Origin: Singulisphaera sp. GP187
GTDB lineage: Bacteria > Planctomycetota > Phycisphaerae > Phycisphaerales > SM1A02
NCBI GenBank assembly: GCA_945869475.1
Contig: CAMBOV010000005.1
Span: 62,001 to 126,000 of the forward strand
Length of the DNA: 64,000 nucleotides
Reading direction: 5' to 3'
The position numbers were made by a program, and so were the translations under genes. How positions within the stretch are numbered: the stretch's first letter is position 1; every line of letters starts with the position of its first letter. Positions 55,614-63,834 of this stretch are shown here, piece by piece. The notes beneath the pieces were generated by a model, which worked only from the letters and a program-made list of their open reading frames with translations, was not told the DNA's origin and ran no database searches.

Positions 55614-56961
55614 CGAGTCGCACACTTTGACTTGGGACTCGCGCCGCAGAGGCGACGCCATCGCCAATCAAGAGGCATCGTCCCGCCACAAAAACGTTGC
55701 TCGCGCGTCCTTTGACCTTCCATCCATTGAACGGGCAATTGCGGCTCTTCGACTTGAACTCGTCGGCATCGATGGTCCATTCAACCGTTGGATCGATCAC
55801 CGTCACATCACCCGAAAGTCCAGGCTCGAGTCGACCATGGCCGCGCGCGTCGATCCCAAGAAGTCGCGCCGGTTCGATCGTCAGAAGGGCGATCAACCGA
55901 GCCCATGAGATCGCTCCGCTTTCGACGAGCGCCTTGATGTAGAGCGCAAGCGAACACTCCATTCCGATCATTCCAAAGGGTGCGGTCGAGAAATCGCGTG
56001 CTTTTTCAGCCGAGGTATGTGGTGCGTGGTCCGTCGCAAGAATCGTGATCGTTCCATCAACGATTCCCTCGATGATCGCGTGAATGTCGCGGTCGCTTCG
56101 CAGCGGCGGATTCACCTTCGCTTGCGTGTTGTATCCACCGCACATCTCCTCGGTCAGCAAGAGATGATGGGGCGACGCCTCGGCCGTGATTGGTTGCTTC
56201 TGCGCGCGAGCCTCGCGAACGATCTCGACGCTTCCTGCGCTCGAGAGATGCTGAACGTGGTACCTCGCTTGATGAATTCGGTTCAAACGAACGTCTCGTT
56301 CGATGATGACCTCTTCGGCAACGGCAGGCCATCCGCCAAGGCCGAGTCGAGCGCTCACCACGCCCGCGTTCATCACGCCGCCTGCGGTCAGCGTCGGATC
56401 TTGGCAGTGCTGCATGAACACCTTGTCGAGCGAGGCGCAGACTGCGAGCACTTTTCCCATCATTCCAGCACTCGCGACACAATCTCCATCGTCGGTGAAT
56501 GCCACAGCGCCGACCTGCGCCATCGCGCCCATCGGCGCGAGTTGCTCGCCGGCGCGGCCCACAGTTGCGGCACCTGCGACAAAGACACGCGCCCGTTGGC
56601 TCGCTTGTGCTCGCATTTGCACGAATTCGACAGTGCTTGGAAGATCAATGGCCGGGGTGGTGTTGGGCATGCAGCAGACACTTGTGAATCCGCCCGCAAC
56701 TGCTGCCGCCGCACCTGATGCGATCGTCTCTTTGTCATCCGCTCCAGGTTCACGCAGATGCACGTGTGGATCGATCAACCCAGGCACCACGAGTCTGCCC
56801 TCGCACTCGATCACGCGGGCGCCAGCGGGTGGGGTCAATTCTCCGCGCTTCGTCGAGATCGCGACCACGAGTCCATCGGCGATCAACACGTCGGCGGTCT
56901 CATCGCGACCACTTGCTGGATCGATGGCTCTTCCGCCGCGAAGAAGAAACGGAGTACTCAT
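55603..56961 (-). CDS. pyrC: Dihydroorotase
   Basis: PyrC cyclises carbamoyl aspartate to dihydroorotate in pyrimidine synthesis. The 452-residue protein is a class I-type dihydroorotase with metal site DPHVHLREPG, CCMPNTTPAID, AEASPHHLLLTEEM and the catalytic ATDHAPHT. No aspartate carbamoyltransferase gene is adjacent. Instead, a small unknown gene and an RND exporter follow in overlap. A TACTAT hexamer ends nine bases before the ATG. A terminator for the divergently placed lipoprotein gene lies just upstream. Confidence 0.94.
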   Translation of the reverse strand: MSTPFLLRGGRAIDPASGRDETADVLIADGLVVAISTKRGELTPPAGARVIECEGRLVVPGLIDPHVHLREPGADDKETIASGAAAAVAGGFTSVCCMPNTTPAIDLPSTVEFVQMRAQASQRARVFVAGAATVGRAGEQLAPMGAMAQVGAVAFTDDGDCVASAGMMGKVLAVCASLDKVFMQHCQDPTLTAGGVMNAGVVSARLGLGGWPAVAEEVIIERDVRLNRIHQARYHVQHLSSAGSVEIVREARAQKQPITAEASPHHLLLTEEMCGGYNTQAKVNPPLRSDRDIHAIIEGIVDGTITILATDHAPHTSAEKARDFSTAPFGMIGMECSLALYIKALVESGAISWARLIALLTIEPARLLGIDARGHGRLEPGLSGDVTVIDPTVEWTIDADEFKSKSRNCPFNGWKVKGRASNVFVAGRCLLIGDGVASAARVPSQSVRLDAL

Positions 56962-56970
56962 GGCGGTTCA

Positions 56971-56976
56971 ATAGTA
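56971..56976 (-). promoter_or_regulatory. Candidate -10 (TACTAT) of the pyrC operon
   Basis: On the minus strand TACTAT ends nine bases before the ATG at 56961, which would give a leader of two or three bases. No Shine-Dalgarno or clear -35 element is present. Confidence 0.4.
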
Positions 56977-56989
56977 GCGAGCGAGTGCG

Positions 56990-57028
56990 AAAAAAAGCCG
57001 CACGCCCAATTGCTCGGAGGTGCGGCTT
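56990..57028 (-). terminator. Rho-independent terminator of the Cys-rich lipoprotein gene
   Basis: On the minus strand the stem AGCCGCAC/GTGCGGCT encloses a 16-base loop and is followed by a run of seven T. It lies about 32 bp after the lipoprotein stop. It is the only textbook intrinsic terminator I find in the window. Confidence 0.85.
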
Positions 57029-57060
57029 CGATCCTTGAGATCGTTGATTGCGCGGACGAA

Positions 57061-57402
57061 TTATCCGTTGGTCTTGCCCGACATTGGGCACGATGAGTTG
57101 CCCGACTTGCTGCAACCTGGCTTGGCGCTGCTGTCGCAACCCGACTTGACATCGCTCACTGCGCCGGGGGCTGGAGCTGCAGCCTTGTCCTTGCAGCAGC
57201 CGGTCTTTGCTGCGCCAACTGCGCCTGGAGCTGGAGTTGCTGCTACGCCTGCAGCCATTGGGCATTCCGTTGCAACATTTGCTGTCGCGCAGCAGGCTGA
57301 CTTGTTGCCGCTGACTGCGCCTGGAGCTGCGGTCTTCTGGTCGTTGTTGCATGCGGCGAGGGCGAGAAGTGCGGTGCCGGCGATGAGTGCGAATCGTTTC
57401 AT
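57061..57402 (-). CDS. Cys-rich three-repeat lipoprotein, unknown
   Basis: This is a 113-residue exported protein. The lipoprotein signal ends LALAAC, giving mature Cys18. The mature part has three degenerate modules of the form APGAV-x3-K(S/T)-x-C-C (or C), separated by Ala-rich spacers, then a Ser/Gly-rich Cys tail with CSKSGNSSCP. Nine or so cysteines in such a small surface lipoprotein suggest metal or thiol chemistry. It has its own promoter (57448-57475), a good AGGAG site eight bases before the ATG, and a strong terminator, so it is probably well expressed. I know no named family. Confidence 0.8.
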   Translation of the reverse strand: MKRFALIAGTALLALAACNNDQKTAAPGAVSGNKSACCATANVATECPMAAGVAATPAPGAVGAAKTGCCKDKAAAPAPGAVSDVKSGCDSSAKPGCSKSGNSSCPMSGKTNG

Positions 57403-57447
57403 GTGTGAGACTCCTAAAAAGGTTGTGGTGACTTGAACTTCGAGAAC

Positions 57448-57475
57448 AGTATAGGGAGCGAACGCCCCACGGCAA
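57448..57475 (-). promoter_or_regulatory. Promoter of the Cys-rich lipoprotein gene (TTGCCG-16-TATACT)
   Basis: On the minus strand TTGCCG and TATACT are spaced by 16 bases. The predicted start near 57440 gives a leader of about 38 bases that contains AGGAG before the ATG. The promoter sits back to back with the uvrC start. Confidence 0.5.
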
Positions 57476-57476
57476 C

Positions 57477-57482
57477 TAGGAT
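57477..57482 (+). promoter_or_regulatory. Candidate -10 (TAGGAT) of uvrC
   Basis: TAGGAT ends eight bases before the ATG at 57491 and is the same hexamer seen at prmC. The AGGA inside it could instead act as a weak ribosome-binding site, so the assignment is open. Confidence 0.35.
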
Positions 57483-57490
57483 TGCTCAAA

Positions 57491-58837
57491 ATGCCCCAGC
57501 CACTTCTTGACCAATTGCTGACTCGGGCTCGGCAATTGCCGGCGGTGCCTGGAGTCTATTTGATGAAAGATGCGCTTGGATGCGTGCTCTACGTCGGGAA
57601 AGCCCTCGAGTTGCCCGACCGAGTGAGTTCGTACTTCATCCCAAGCGCCGATCTCGGGTCGCGCAAGCAACCGATGATCGCATTGATCCACGACTTCGAT
57701 GTGATCCCATGCGAAGGGGAGTGGGAGGCGCTCTTGATGGAGGCTCGGCTTGTCAAAGACCTTCAGCCTCGGTTCAACGAACGACTGCTCGACGACAAGA
57801 GTTTTCCATACCTCGTCGTTACCACGCGCGACGAGTTTCCTGCGGTCTTCGTCACGCATAATCCACAGGATGAGAAGTTTCGAGGAGGGCGAACGCTCGG
57901 TCCATTCGTGAGCGGGAGTTCTCTTCGCCACGCGATTCAACTCTTGCAGCGCGTCTTCAAGTACCGAACGTGCGACCTCGATATTCGTTCGGACAATCCA
58001 AGCAATGGCTCGTTTCGCCCTTGCCTGCTTCACGCGATCGGACAGTGCACGGCACCCTGCGCGAATCGTATTTCGCCCGAGGCGTATCGCCAGGATATCG
58101 ATCAGTTTCTTCGGTTTCTCTCGAGCAAACGCAGCGCAATGCTTCGAGAATTGAGAGATGAAATGGACGTCGCCTCGCGCGAACAGAACTTCGAACGCGC
58201 CGCCGTGTTGCGGGATCAGCTTCGTGCCATCGAGCGACTCGACGAACGCGAGCGTCGGGGACAGGAGGGCGAGTTTGATTGGCAGCCAGAGGTGACGTCG
58301 CTGATTCAAGATCCGCTGAAAGGTCTCGCGTCACTGCAACGATCGCTCGAGAGCGAGAGACCCATTCGGTGTGTTGAGGCGATCGACATCGCGCATCTTT
58401 CTGGTGATGAAACCGTTGGAAGCAAGGTGTGTTTCATCGACGGCCGTCCCTTCAAGGATGGCTACCGTCGGTATCGCATTCGATCGGTTGCGAACGATGA
58501 CTACAAGGCGATTCAAGAAGTTGTCTCACGTCGCTATCGAGAAGCAGCGGAGGGTCATGAGCTCTATCCCGACTTGATTCTCATCGACGGAGGAGCTGGA
58601 CAACTCACCGCGGCCCTTGCTGCGTTTGCAACTCTCGGTGGGCAGCCTCCGATGGTGATCGGCCTCGCCAAGAAAGAAGAACTCATCTACCGCGAAGGCA
58701 GAACCGAGCCTCTGCGACTCGGCCGCGAGAATGCGGGTCTGAAGTTCTGTCAGGCGATCCGGGATGAAGCGCACCGATTCGCGCAGCATTACCACCACAT
58801 CCTGCGCTCAAAGCGCATGCTTGATGACTCGCGGTGA
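57491..58837 (+). CDS. uvrC: Excinuclease ABC subunit C, lacking the C-terminal HhH region
   Basis: UvrC makes both incisions in nucleotide excision repair. The 448-residue product has the GIY-YIG nuclease domain (GVYLMKDALGCVLYVGKAL), a Cys-rich segment (CLLHAIGQCTAPC), and a UVR domain (SREQNFERAAVLRDQLRAIE). It also has the RNase H-like 5' nuclease, with IDIAHLSGDETVGSKVCFIDG and LILIDGGAGQL. It stops at RDEAHRFAQHYHHILRSKRM, just before the place where the tandem helix-hairpin-helix domain normally begins, so it is about 150 residues short. The ATG at 57491 is chosen over a TTG at 57482. Confidence 0.9.
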   Translation: MPQPLLDQLLTRARQLPAVPGVYLMKDALGCVLYVGKALELPDRVSSYFIPSADLGSRKQPMIALIHDFDVIPCEGEWEALLMEARLVKDLQPRFNERLLDDKSFPYLVVTTRDEFPAVFVTHNPQDEKFRGGRTLGPFVSGSSLRHAIQLLQRVFKYRTCDLDIRSDNPSNGSFRPCLLHAIGQCTAPCANRISPEAYRQDIDQFLRFLSSKRSAMLRELRDEMDVASREQNFERAAVLRDQLRAIERLDERERRGQEGEFDWQPEVTSLIQDPLKGLASLQRSLESERPIRCVEAIDIAHLSGDETVGSKVCFIDGRPFKDGYRRYRIRSVANDDYKAIQEVVSRRYREAAEGHELYPDLILIDGGAGQLTAALAAFATLGGQPPMVIGLAKKEELIYREGRTEPLRLGRENAGLKFCQAIRDEAHRFAQHYHHILRSKRMLDDSR

Positions 58838-58858
58838 GCGCGACAGGGGTTGCCTCGG

Positions 58859-60967
58859 TCAAGCCGGATTCGCCAGCGCATCTGGCGGAAGTTCTTCAGT
58901 CGGCTCTTGCTTGGGTGGAGTACTCGTGAGAGGCGACTTTGGAATCTCTCGCGCCAGCAACTCAGCAACCGAGGGGCGTTCGAAGATTTCTCCGCGCATG
59001 ATGCGGTCGACTTCTTCTTTCGAGAGCGTCTCAGCAGTCAAGAGTGCTTCGGCGACGGCGAGAATCTTCGACCAGTGCTCGTCGATCATCTTGGTTGCAT
59101 CCCGATAGGCGGCATCGATCAGCGTCCGAACTTCCTCATCGATGACGCGAGCAGTTTCGGGGGAGTAATCCTTCTCTGGGATGAACGACTCTTTGTCGTC
59201 TGCGCTCGCGTAGTTCACGAATCCCAATCGATCGGACATTCCCCATTGCAACACCATCGTGCGCGCGTAGGAGGTCACCATCCGAATGTCCATCGCGGCA
59301 CCGCTCGAAATGTCGTTGGTCTTGCGCTCTTCGGCGATCCGTCCGCCACAGAGCACGCGCATCGTCGCGAGAAGGTGTCGCCGTGAGTAGCCGTAGCGAT
59401 CCTTTTCTGGAAGCGAAAAAGTCGCGCCCATTGCTTGGCCGCGAGGGATGATCGTCACCTTGTGCAGTGGATCAGCATCGTCGAGCAAGACTTGCAAGAC
59501 GGCGTGTCCGGCCTCGTGATAAGCCGTCGCGATGCGTTCTTCTTGCTCAATCTTGCGACTCTTGTTGGCGCGGCCCCATCGAACCTTGTCGCGTGCCTCT
59601 TCCATGTCGGAGAGTTCAACGAAATCCTTGTCGGCCATCGTGGCGATGATCGCCGCTTCATTGACCAACGCGGCGAGATCTGCTCCTGAGAACATCGGAG
59701 TTCCCCGCGCGACGCGCTCGAGATCGAGGTCTGGGCTCGTCTTCACCTTGCGTGCATGCACCGCCAGAATTTGCTTGCGACCCCGCAGGTCTGGCAGGGG
59801 CACCGCGACCTGTCGATCAAAGCGACCTGGACGGGTGAGCGCAGGATCGAGCACATCCGGACGGTTCGTCGCTGCGATCACGATCACCTGATCACTCACC
59901 TCGAATCCATCCATTTCAACCAAGATCGCGTTCAGCGTCTGTTCACGCTCATCGTGACCGCCCGACGAGAAACCACCACCTCGGCGACGACCAACCGCAT
60001 CGATCTCATCGAGAAAGATGATGCAGGGAGAGTTGTCTTTCGCTTGTTTGAAGAGATCGCGCACGCGACTTGCGCCAACTCCGACGAACATTTCGACGAA
60101 GTCTGACCCTGAAATCGAGAAGAAGGGCACGTCGGCTTCGCCAGCGATCGCCTTGGCAAGGAGTGTCTTGCCGCATCCCGGCTGGCCGGAAAGCAAAATC
60201 CCACGCGGAATCCGACCGCCGAGTTTGCTGAAGCGCTTTGGAGTCTTCAAGAACTCAACAATTTCCTGAACCTCCTCTTTCGCCTCGTCAACGCCGGCAA
60301 CATCCCCAAAGGTGACCTTGACGTTTTCTTTGTTCGTGACCCGGTGGCGACTCTTTCCAAACGATCCAAGCATCCCGCCTGGACCGCCGCCGCCTGCACT
60401 TCGCATGCTGCGTGCGATCAAGAACCAGAGCACGACGAGAATCAAGAGCGGCGCGGCGAGCGTCAAGAGCAACTGCATGAACATGCTCTGGCCGACTTGT
60501 TCTTGCCACTTGACTCCAGCGGTCGTCAGTTGCTCTCGCACCCAGTCGTAATTGCCTGGGATGATGCGCACCCACACCTGGCCGCCCTTTTGACCCGTGC
60601 GCTCCGTCGCACCAGGCAGCGCCTTGGCGAGCGTTGCCATGAGTTTGTCATCCTGAATGACGACGGAGGCAGGTTCGAAGTACCCCTCTTTGGCCAGGAC
60701 GAAGAATTCCTGCGGCGTCTGAACCGTCTCTCCGCGCTGCGAACTATTGGTGAGCACCGTCCAGATGACCGCGATCAGCGCGAGCACGAGAATCCACGTC
60801 ATGAACTGTCGACGCATTTTCGGAGGCGTCTGCGTTGGTTTTCCGTCAGGACCGGGCTTCCCACCTGCGTTGCGCTCTGGGCGAGAATCATCGCCCTCGC
60901 TGGCAATCCGGATCGATTCACTCTGGGTCATCGGTGTCATCTCAGTCATTTCGGTTTCACGAGTCAT
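58859..60967 (-). CDS. ftsH: ATP-dependent zinc metalloprotease FtsH
   Basis: FtsH is the membrane-bound AAA protease that degrades membrane and regulatory proteins. The 702-residue chain has an unusual polar N-terminal extension of about 50 residues. Two helices (about 55-72 and 165-187) flank a periplasmic domain. A Gly-rich linker leads to the AAA module ([24 protein letters not shown]). The zinc protease domain has HEAGH and a distal [15 protein letters not shown]. The C-terminus is Pro-rich. It follows the lptE-like gene by 25 bp on the same strand, suggesting an envelope operon, and has GGAACTGGA before the ATG. Confidence 0.96.
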   Translation of the reverse strand: MTRETEMTEMTPMTQSESIRIASEGDDSRPERNAGGKPGPDGKPTQTPPKMRRQFMTWILVLALIAVIWTVLTNSSQRGETVQTPQEFFVLAKEGYFEPASVVIQDDKLMATLAKALPGATERTGQKGGQVWVRIIPGNYDWVREQLTTAGVKWQEQVGQSMFMQLLLTLAAPLLILVVLWFLIARSMRSAGGGGPGGMLGSFGKSRHRVTNKENVKVTFGDVAGVDEAKEEVQEIVEFLKTPKRFSKLGGRIPRGILLSGQPGCGKTLLAKAIAGEADVPFFSISGSDFVEMFVGVGASRVRDLFKQAKDNSPCIIFLDEIDAVGRRRGGGFSSGGHDEREQTLNAILVEMDGFEVSDQVIVIAATNRPDVLDPALTRPGRFDRQVAVPLPDLRGRKQILAVHARKVKTSPDLDLERVARGTPMFSGADLAALVNEAAIIATMADKDFVELSDMEEARDKVRWGRANKSRKIEQEERIATAYHEAGHAVLQVLLDDADPLHKVTIIPRGQAMGATFSLPEKDRYGYSRRHLLATMRVLCGGRIAEERKTNDISSGAAMDIRMVTSYARTMVLQWGMSDRLGFVNYASADDKESFIPEKDYSPETARVIDEEVRTLIDAAYRDATKMIDEHWSKILAVAEALLTAETLSKEEVDRIMRGEIFERPSVAELLAREIPKSPLTSTPPKQEPTEELPPDALANPA

Positions 60968-60992
60968 TCCAGTTCCTTGTCACGTTCTGTGC

Positions 60993-61535
60993 TTACCACT
61001 CACCCTGAAGATTTGCGACTATATCCCGCGCCATCTGCTGCGCCACGGCAAATCTTCCCAAGTCGATCGGTTGATTGTTTGGCAAACTCGCAACAAACAC
61101 CGCGCTGGACTGAAATCCAGTGCGCGAGATGATCGGCTTGCCAGTTCGCATGTCGATCCACTCGAAGTCAACGGTCACTTTGAATGCCATTTCCTCCGTG
61201 AGTCCCGTCGCGAGACTCTGGGAGAGGTTCTGCAGGTCGACCCGAGTAATGGTCCCCCGGAGCACCGTGTCGGCTCGACCTTCCGACGTCACCTTGTAGG
61301 GAGTCATCGACTCGACCTCCTTCACGAGGGCGTCCGCAAGCTGAAAGGGCACCGCGCGATCCTGGCTCGAGTTCTTGAAGATCGGGAGTGCGACGGTGCG
61401 GTACTTCCTTGAGTAGAGCCCTCCCGAGGTGTAGTCACTCGTCGAGCAGCCACTCTGAATAACCGCGAGCAAGAGCGCGCCCGCGAGGAGCAGGGGATTC
61501 GAGAAGAGCGAGAGAGGCGTTCGCGCTGAGTTCAT
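60993..61535 (-). CDS. LptE-like LPS-assembly lipoprotein
   Basis: This is a 180-residue exported protein. A hydrophobic signal (LLLAGALLLAVIQSGC) ends in a lipobox-like QSGC. The mature part includes YRTVALPIFKNSSQDRAVPFQLADALVKEV and TPYKVTSEGRADTVLRGTITRV, typical of the LptE family, which plugs the LptD translocon in the outer membrane. LptD is not in the window. Its ATG overlaps the TGA of the BamD-like gene (ATGA at 61532). This pairing supports a Gram-negative-type outer membrane in this organism. Confidence 0.85.
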   Translation of the reverse strand: MNSARTPLSLFSNPLLLAGALLLAVIQSGCSTSDYTSGGLYSRKYRTVALPIFKNSSQDRAVPFQLADALVKEVESMTPYKVTSEGRADTVLRGTITRVDLQNLSQSLATGLTEEMAFKVTVDFEWIDMRTGKPIISRTGFQSSAVFVASLPNNQPIDLGRFAVAQQMARDIVANLQGEW

Positions 61536-62617
61536 GGTGTTGGTGGCGTCAGTTGCATCGGTGGTGCTGGCTCGACGGTGATTCCGAGCAGTTCTTTGCG
61601 AAGCAGGGTGTAGTCAGGGCACATGGCGCGAACCTCAGGGGGCAACTGAGCGACAATGGTTGGAATCTCCCGCAGAGCGATGAGGGTTGCGATTGACTTT
61701 GGGTACTTGGCCACGAGTCGTCGAATGTAGAGCTCGCACGAGATCGGATCATTCATGTGCTCATACCAGCCAGCCTCGGAGAGCAGTTTGGCCGCCTCTG
61801 ATTCGTAGATTCGGATGAGCAACGCATCGGCGCCGACCCGCTGCGCGGTGATCGGATCGAGCGCTTGCAACTCGCGCAATCGCGCGCTCGCTTCGAACAG
61901 ACCGCGCGCGTCGTAGAGGGGTCCCCTGTATGAGGCGCAGAGCGAGTAAATCAGCCGTAAACGAGCCTTTTCAACCTGCCGCGACTTCGGATAGTTCTGC
62001 ACAAACAGGTCGTACGCATCGGCGGCGAGTTGCAGGTCGCGCTTGCGAAAATAGAAGTCGGCGAGCTCCATCCCTGCCCGCTCTGCGAGCTCGCTCCCAG
62101 GCAATCGCTCTTGGATGCGGATCAGAAGTTCTTGCGCCTCCTCGTCGGCATTCAGCCAACGAAAGGTGCCAAAGAACTTGCGTCGAAGTCCATTGGCATA
62201 CGCCACCGCGATCTGATACTCACGTTGAAGCGCCGTCACAAAGACATCGCTGCCAGGGTAGAGCCGTACGAGCTCTTCGTAGTCGTAGAGGGCCTTGTAC
62301 TCGTCGCCCTGCGCGAGCAGTGAATCACCCTTCAGCAGCAACGCGTGAGCGCGCAGAGGATCGGCGGGATACCGGTCGAGCCATCCCGTGGCAAGGTTGT
62401 ACGCGCGAGCCACATCTCCACGAGCGAGCGCGAGTTGTGCTTGTCGAAGTTGACTCGCAGGGCTCTCTGGATCGCTGTCGGCTGGCGGCATCCATCGATC
62501 GTCTGCTGAGAGCTTCAGAGTCTCCTGGCAGTGCGCATGATTCGTGCAGGTCGCGACGACAATGAATGCCAGCATGACCATGGGAATGAACCGAAGGAGC
62601 GTGACTTTGGGGGACAC
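61532..62617 (-). CDS. BamD-like exported TPR protein
   Basis: This is a 361-residue exported protein with tetratricopeptide-like repeats resembling outer-membrane assembly factor BamD, including AHALLLKGDSLLAQGDEYKALYDYEELVRLYPGS and ADAYDLFVQNYPKSRQVEKARLRL. I chose the GTG at 62617: it gives a signal peptide with a basic N-terminus (SPKVTLLRF) before the hydrophobic core, and a TAAGAT hexamer lies eight bases upstream. An ATG at 62581 is the alternative and would lack the basic part. The lipobox is poor (VATC). It leads an operon with lptE and ftsH. Confidence 0.75.
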   Translation of the reverse strand: MSPKVTLLRFIPMVMLAFIVVATCTNHAHCQETLKLSADDRWMPPADSDPESPASQLRQAQLALARGDVARAYNLATGWLDRYPADPLRAHALLLKGDSLLAQGDEYKALYDYEELVRLYPGSDVFVTALQREYQIAVAYANGLRRKFFGTFRWLNADEEAQELLIRIQERLPGSELAERAGMELADFYFRKRDLQLAADAYDLFVQNYPKSRQVEKARLRLIYSLCASYRGPLYDARGLFEASARLRELQALDPITAQRVGADALLIRIYESEAAKLLSEAGWYEHMNDPISCELYIRRLVAKYPKSIATLIALREIPTIVAQLPPEVRAMCPDYTLLRKELLGITVEPAPPMQLTPPTP

Positions 62618-62625
62618 TCCAAAAG

Positions 62626-62631
62626 ATCTTA
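62626..62631 (-). promoter_or_regulatory. Candidate -10 (TAAGAT) of the BamD-like/lptE/ftsH operon
   Basis: On the minus strand TAAGAT ends eight bases before the GTG at 62617, which also supports that start. No Shine-Dalgarno sequence lies at a usable distance. Confidence 0.4.
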
Positions 62632-62807
62632 CGCAATCGAGCGGAGGTCGGAGTCGGGTTATCACTTCGACCAGCCCCCCATAGATCTTGTGGTCAATGT
62701 CGAGACTCTCCACGATGAGTCGTGGCAGCGACTGCGTCGCGCGTGTCGTCGTACGAAATTCGGACTCGGCTGGGCAGAGGTGCGCGAAAAGAAAAACGAA
62801 AGTCGGG

Positions 62808-62837
62808 TTGCGTCATTCTGAAATCGTGTTGTATAGT
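62808..62837 (+). promoter_or_regulatory. Promoter of the sigma-factor gene (TTGCGT-18-TATAGT)
   Basis: TTGCGT and TATAGT are 18 bases apart. A start near 62844 would give a leader of about 62 bases with GGAGAG before the ATG. This is a conventional, leadered arrangement. Confidence 0.5.
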
Positions 62838-62905
62838 GCGCGCAGACGTTGCGACAAGGATCGTTGCAATGGTGATTCAGTTCGAACAGGTCAAGGAGAG
62901 ACCAG

Positions 62906-63829
62906 ATGCCCAAAGTCACAATCAAGTCGAAAAAGTCACGCGCAGTGCGGGAATTCGTGCTTCCTGCATTGCTGAAGAACACCTCGCGTGGTGCAGTCTC
63001 GATGACTGTTGCCCCAACCGGTGCCGCAGTTGTCGCCGCGAAGGTGACGGCGGATGCACTCTGGAAGCGCTACTGCAAACTGCGCGACGAACCTGATGGG
63101 AAGAAGGAGCGTGAGTTGATTCGCAATCAACTCATCGGCACCTACTACCACCTCGTGCGATACACCGCTGAGCGAATGCGCACTCGCCTTCCGGCCGAAG
63201 TCGAGGTTGATGACCTCATTTCAGCCGGTCTCTTTGGACTGATGGACGCGATCAATTCCTACGACCCAGGTCGTGGCATCAAGTTCGAAACCTACTGCCC
63301 CCAGCGCGTGCGCGGGGCAATCTTCGATGAATTGCGCCTGATGGACTGGGTTCCACGCCTTGTGCGATCACGCACCTCAAAGATGGACCGCGTGCGCAAG
63401 CAGATCGAGATGGAAAAGGGTCGCGTCGCGACGGACGAAGAATTGCGCGCGCAGCTCGCTGTCAGCGCCGAGGAGTTTGAGAAGATCTCACGCGACTCGC
63501 GACCCGTCGGCATCGTGAGCCTCAACAAGAAGTGGAGCGATCCAGATTCATCAGGTGAAGCGCGCGAGATCGACGTACCCAAAGAGGGTGGCGATGCCGA
63601 TGCATTTCAGACACTCCAACGACAAGACTTGCAGATGCTGTTGACACGCGGCCTCACCCGATCTGAACGACTCATCGTGATTCTCTACTACTACGAAGAG
63701 CTCACCATGAAAGAAATCGGGATGACGCTCGACCTCTCCGAGAGTCGCGTCAGCCAGATGCACTCGTCGATTCTCGCCAGACTCAAGTCGCAGATGAAGC
63801 ATCGACTCAAAGAAGTTAGCGAGAAGTAG
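62906..63829 (+). CDS. FliA/WhiG-family RNA polymerase sigma factor
   Basis: This is a 307-residue sigma-70-family factor. Region 2 spans about residues 70-155, with EVDDLISAGLFGLMDAINSYDPGRG and KFETYCPQRVRGAIFDELR. Region 3 follows (VATDEELRAQLAVSAEEFEK), and region 4 is at the C-terminus (LTMKEIGMTLDLSESRVSQMHSSI). A basic N-terminal extension of about 65 residues is unusual and includes PKVTIKSKKSRAVREF. The ribosome-binding GGAG lies eight bases before the ATG. In Planctomycetota such factors occur outside flagellar loci; here no motility gene is adjacent, so its regulon may be general. Confidence 0.92.
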   Translation: MPKVTIKSKKSRAVREFVLPALLKNTSRGAVSMTVAPTGAAVVAAKVTADALWKRYCKLRDEPDGKKERELIRNQLIGTYYHLVRYTAERMRTRLPAEVEVDDLISAGLFGLMDAINSYDPGRGIKFETYCPQRVRGAIFDELRLMDWVPRLVRSRTSKMDRVRKQIEMEKGRVATDEELRAQLAVSAEEFEKISRDSRPVGIVSLNKKWSDPDSSGEAREIDVPKEGGDADAFQTLQRQDLQMLLTRGLTRSERLIVILYYYEELTMKEIGMTLDLSESRVSQMHSSILARLKSQMKHRLKEVSEK

Positions 63830-63834
63830 TCGGT

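Larger units (their letters stand above)
62618..62905. other. Divergent regulatory region, the longest intergenic span
   Basis: These 288 bp lie between the BamD-like gene and the sigma-factor gene and are the longest non-coding span in the window. They contain a candidate -10 for the left gene and a promoter for the right gene. No convincing small gene or RNA is seen. Confidence 0.6.

Noticed and set aside
62662-62982. Small open frames on both strands in the region upstream of the sigma-factor gene
   Set aside because: They run across the promoter and into the sigma-factor gene, lack ribosome-binding sites and resemble nothing.
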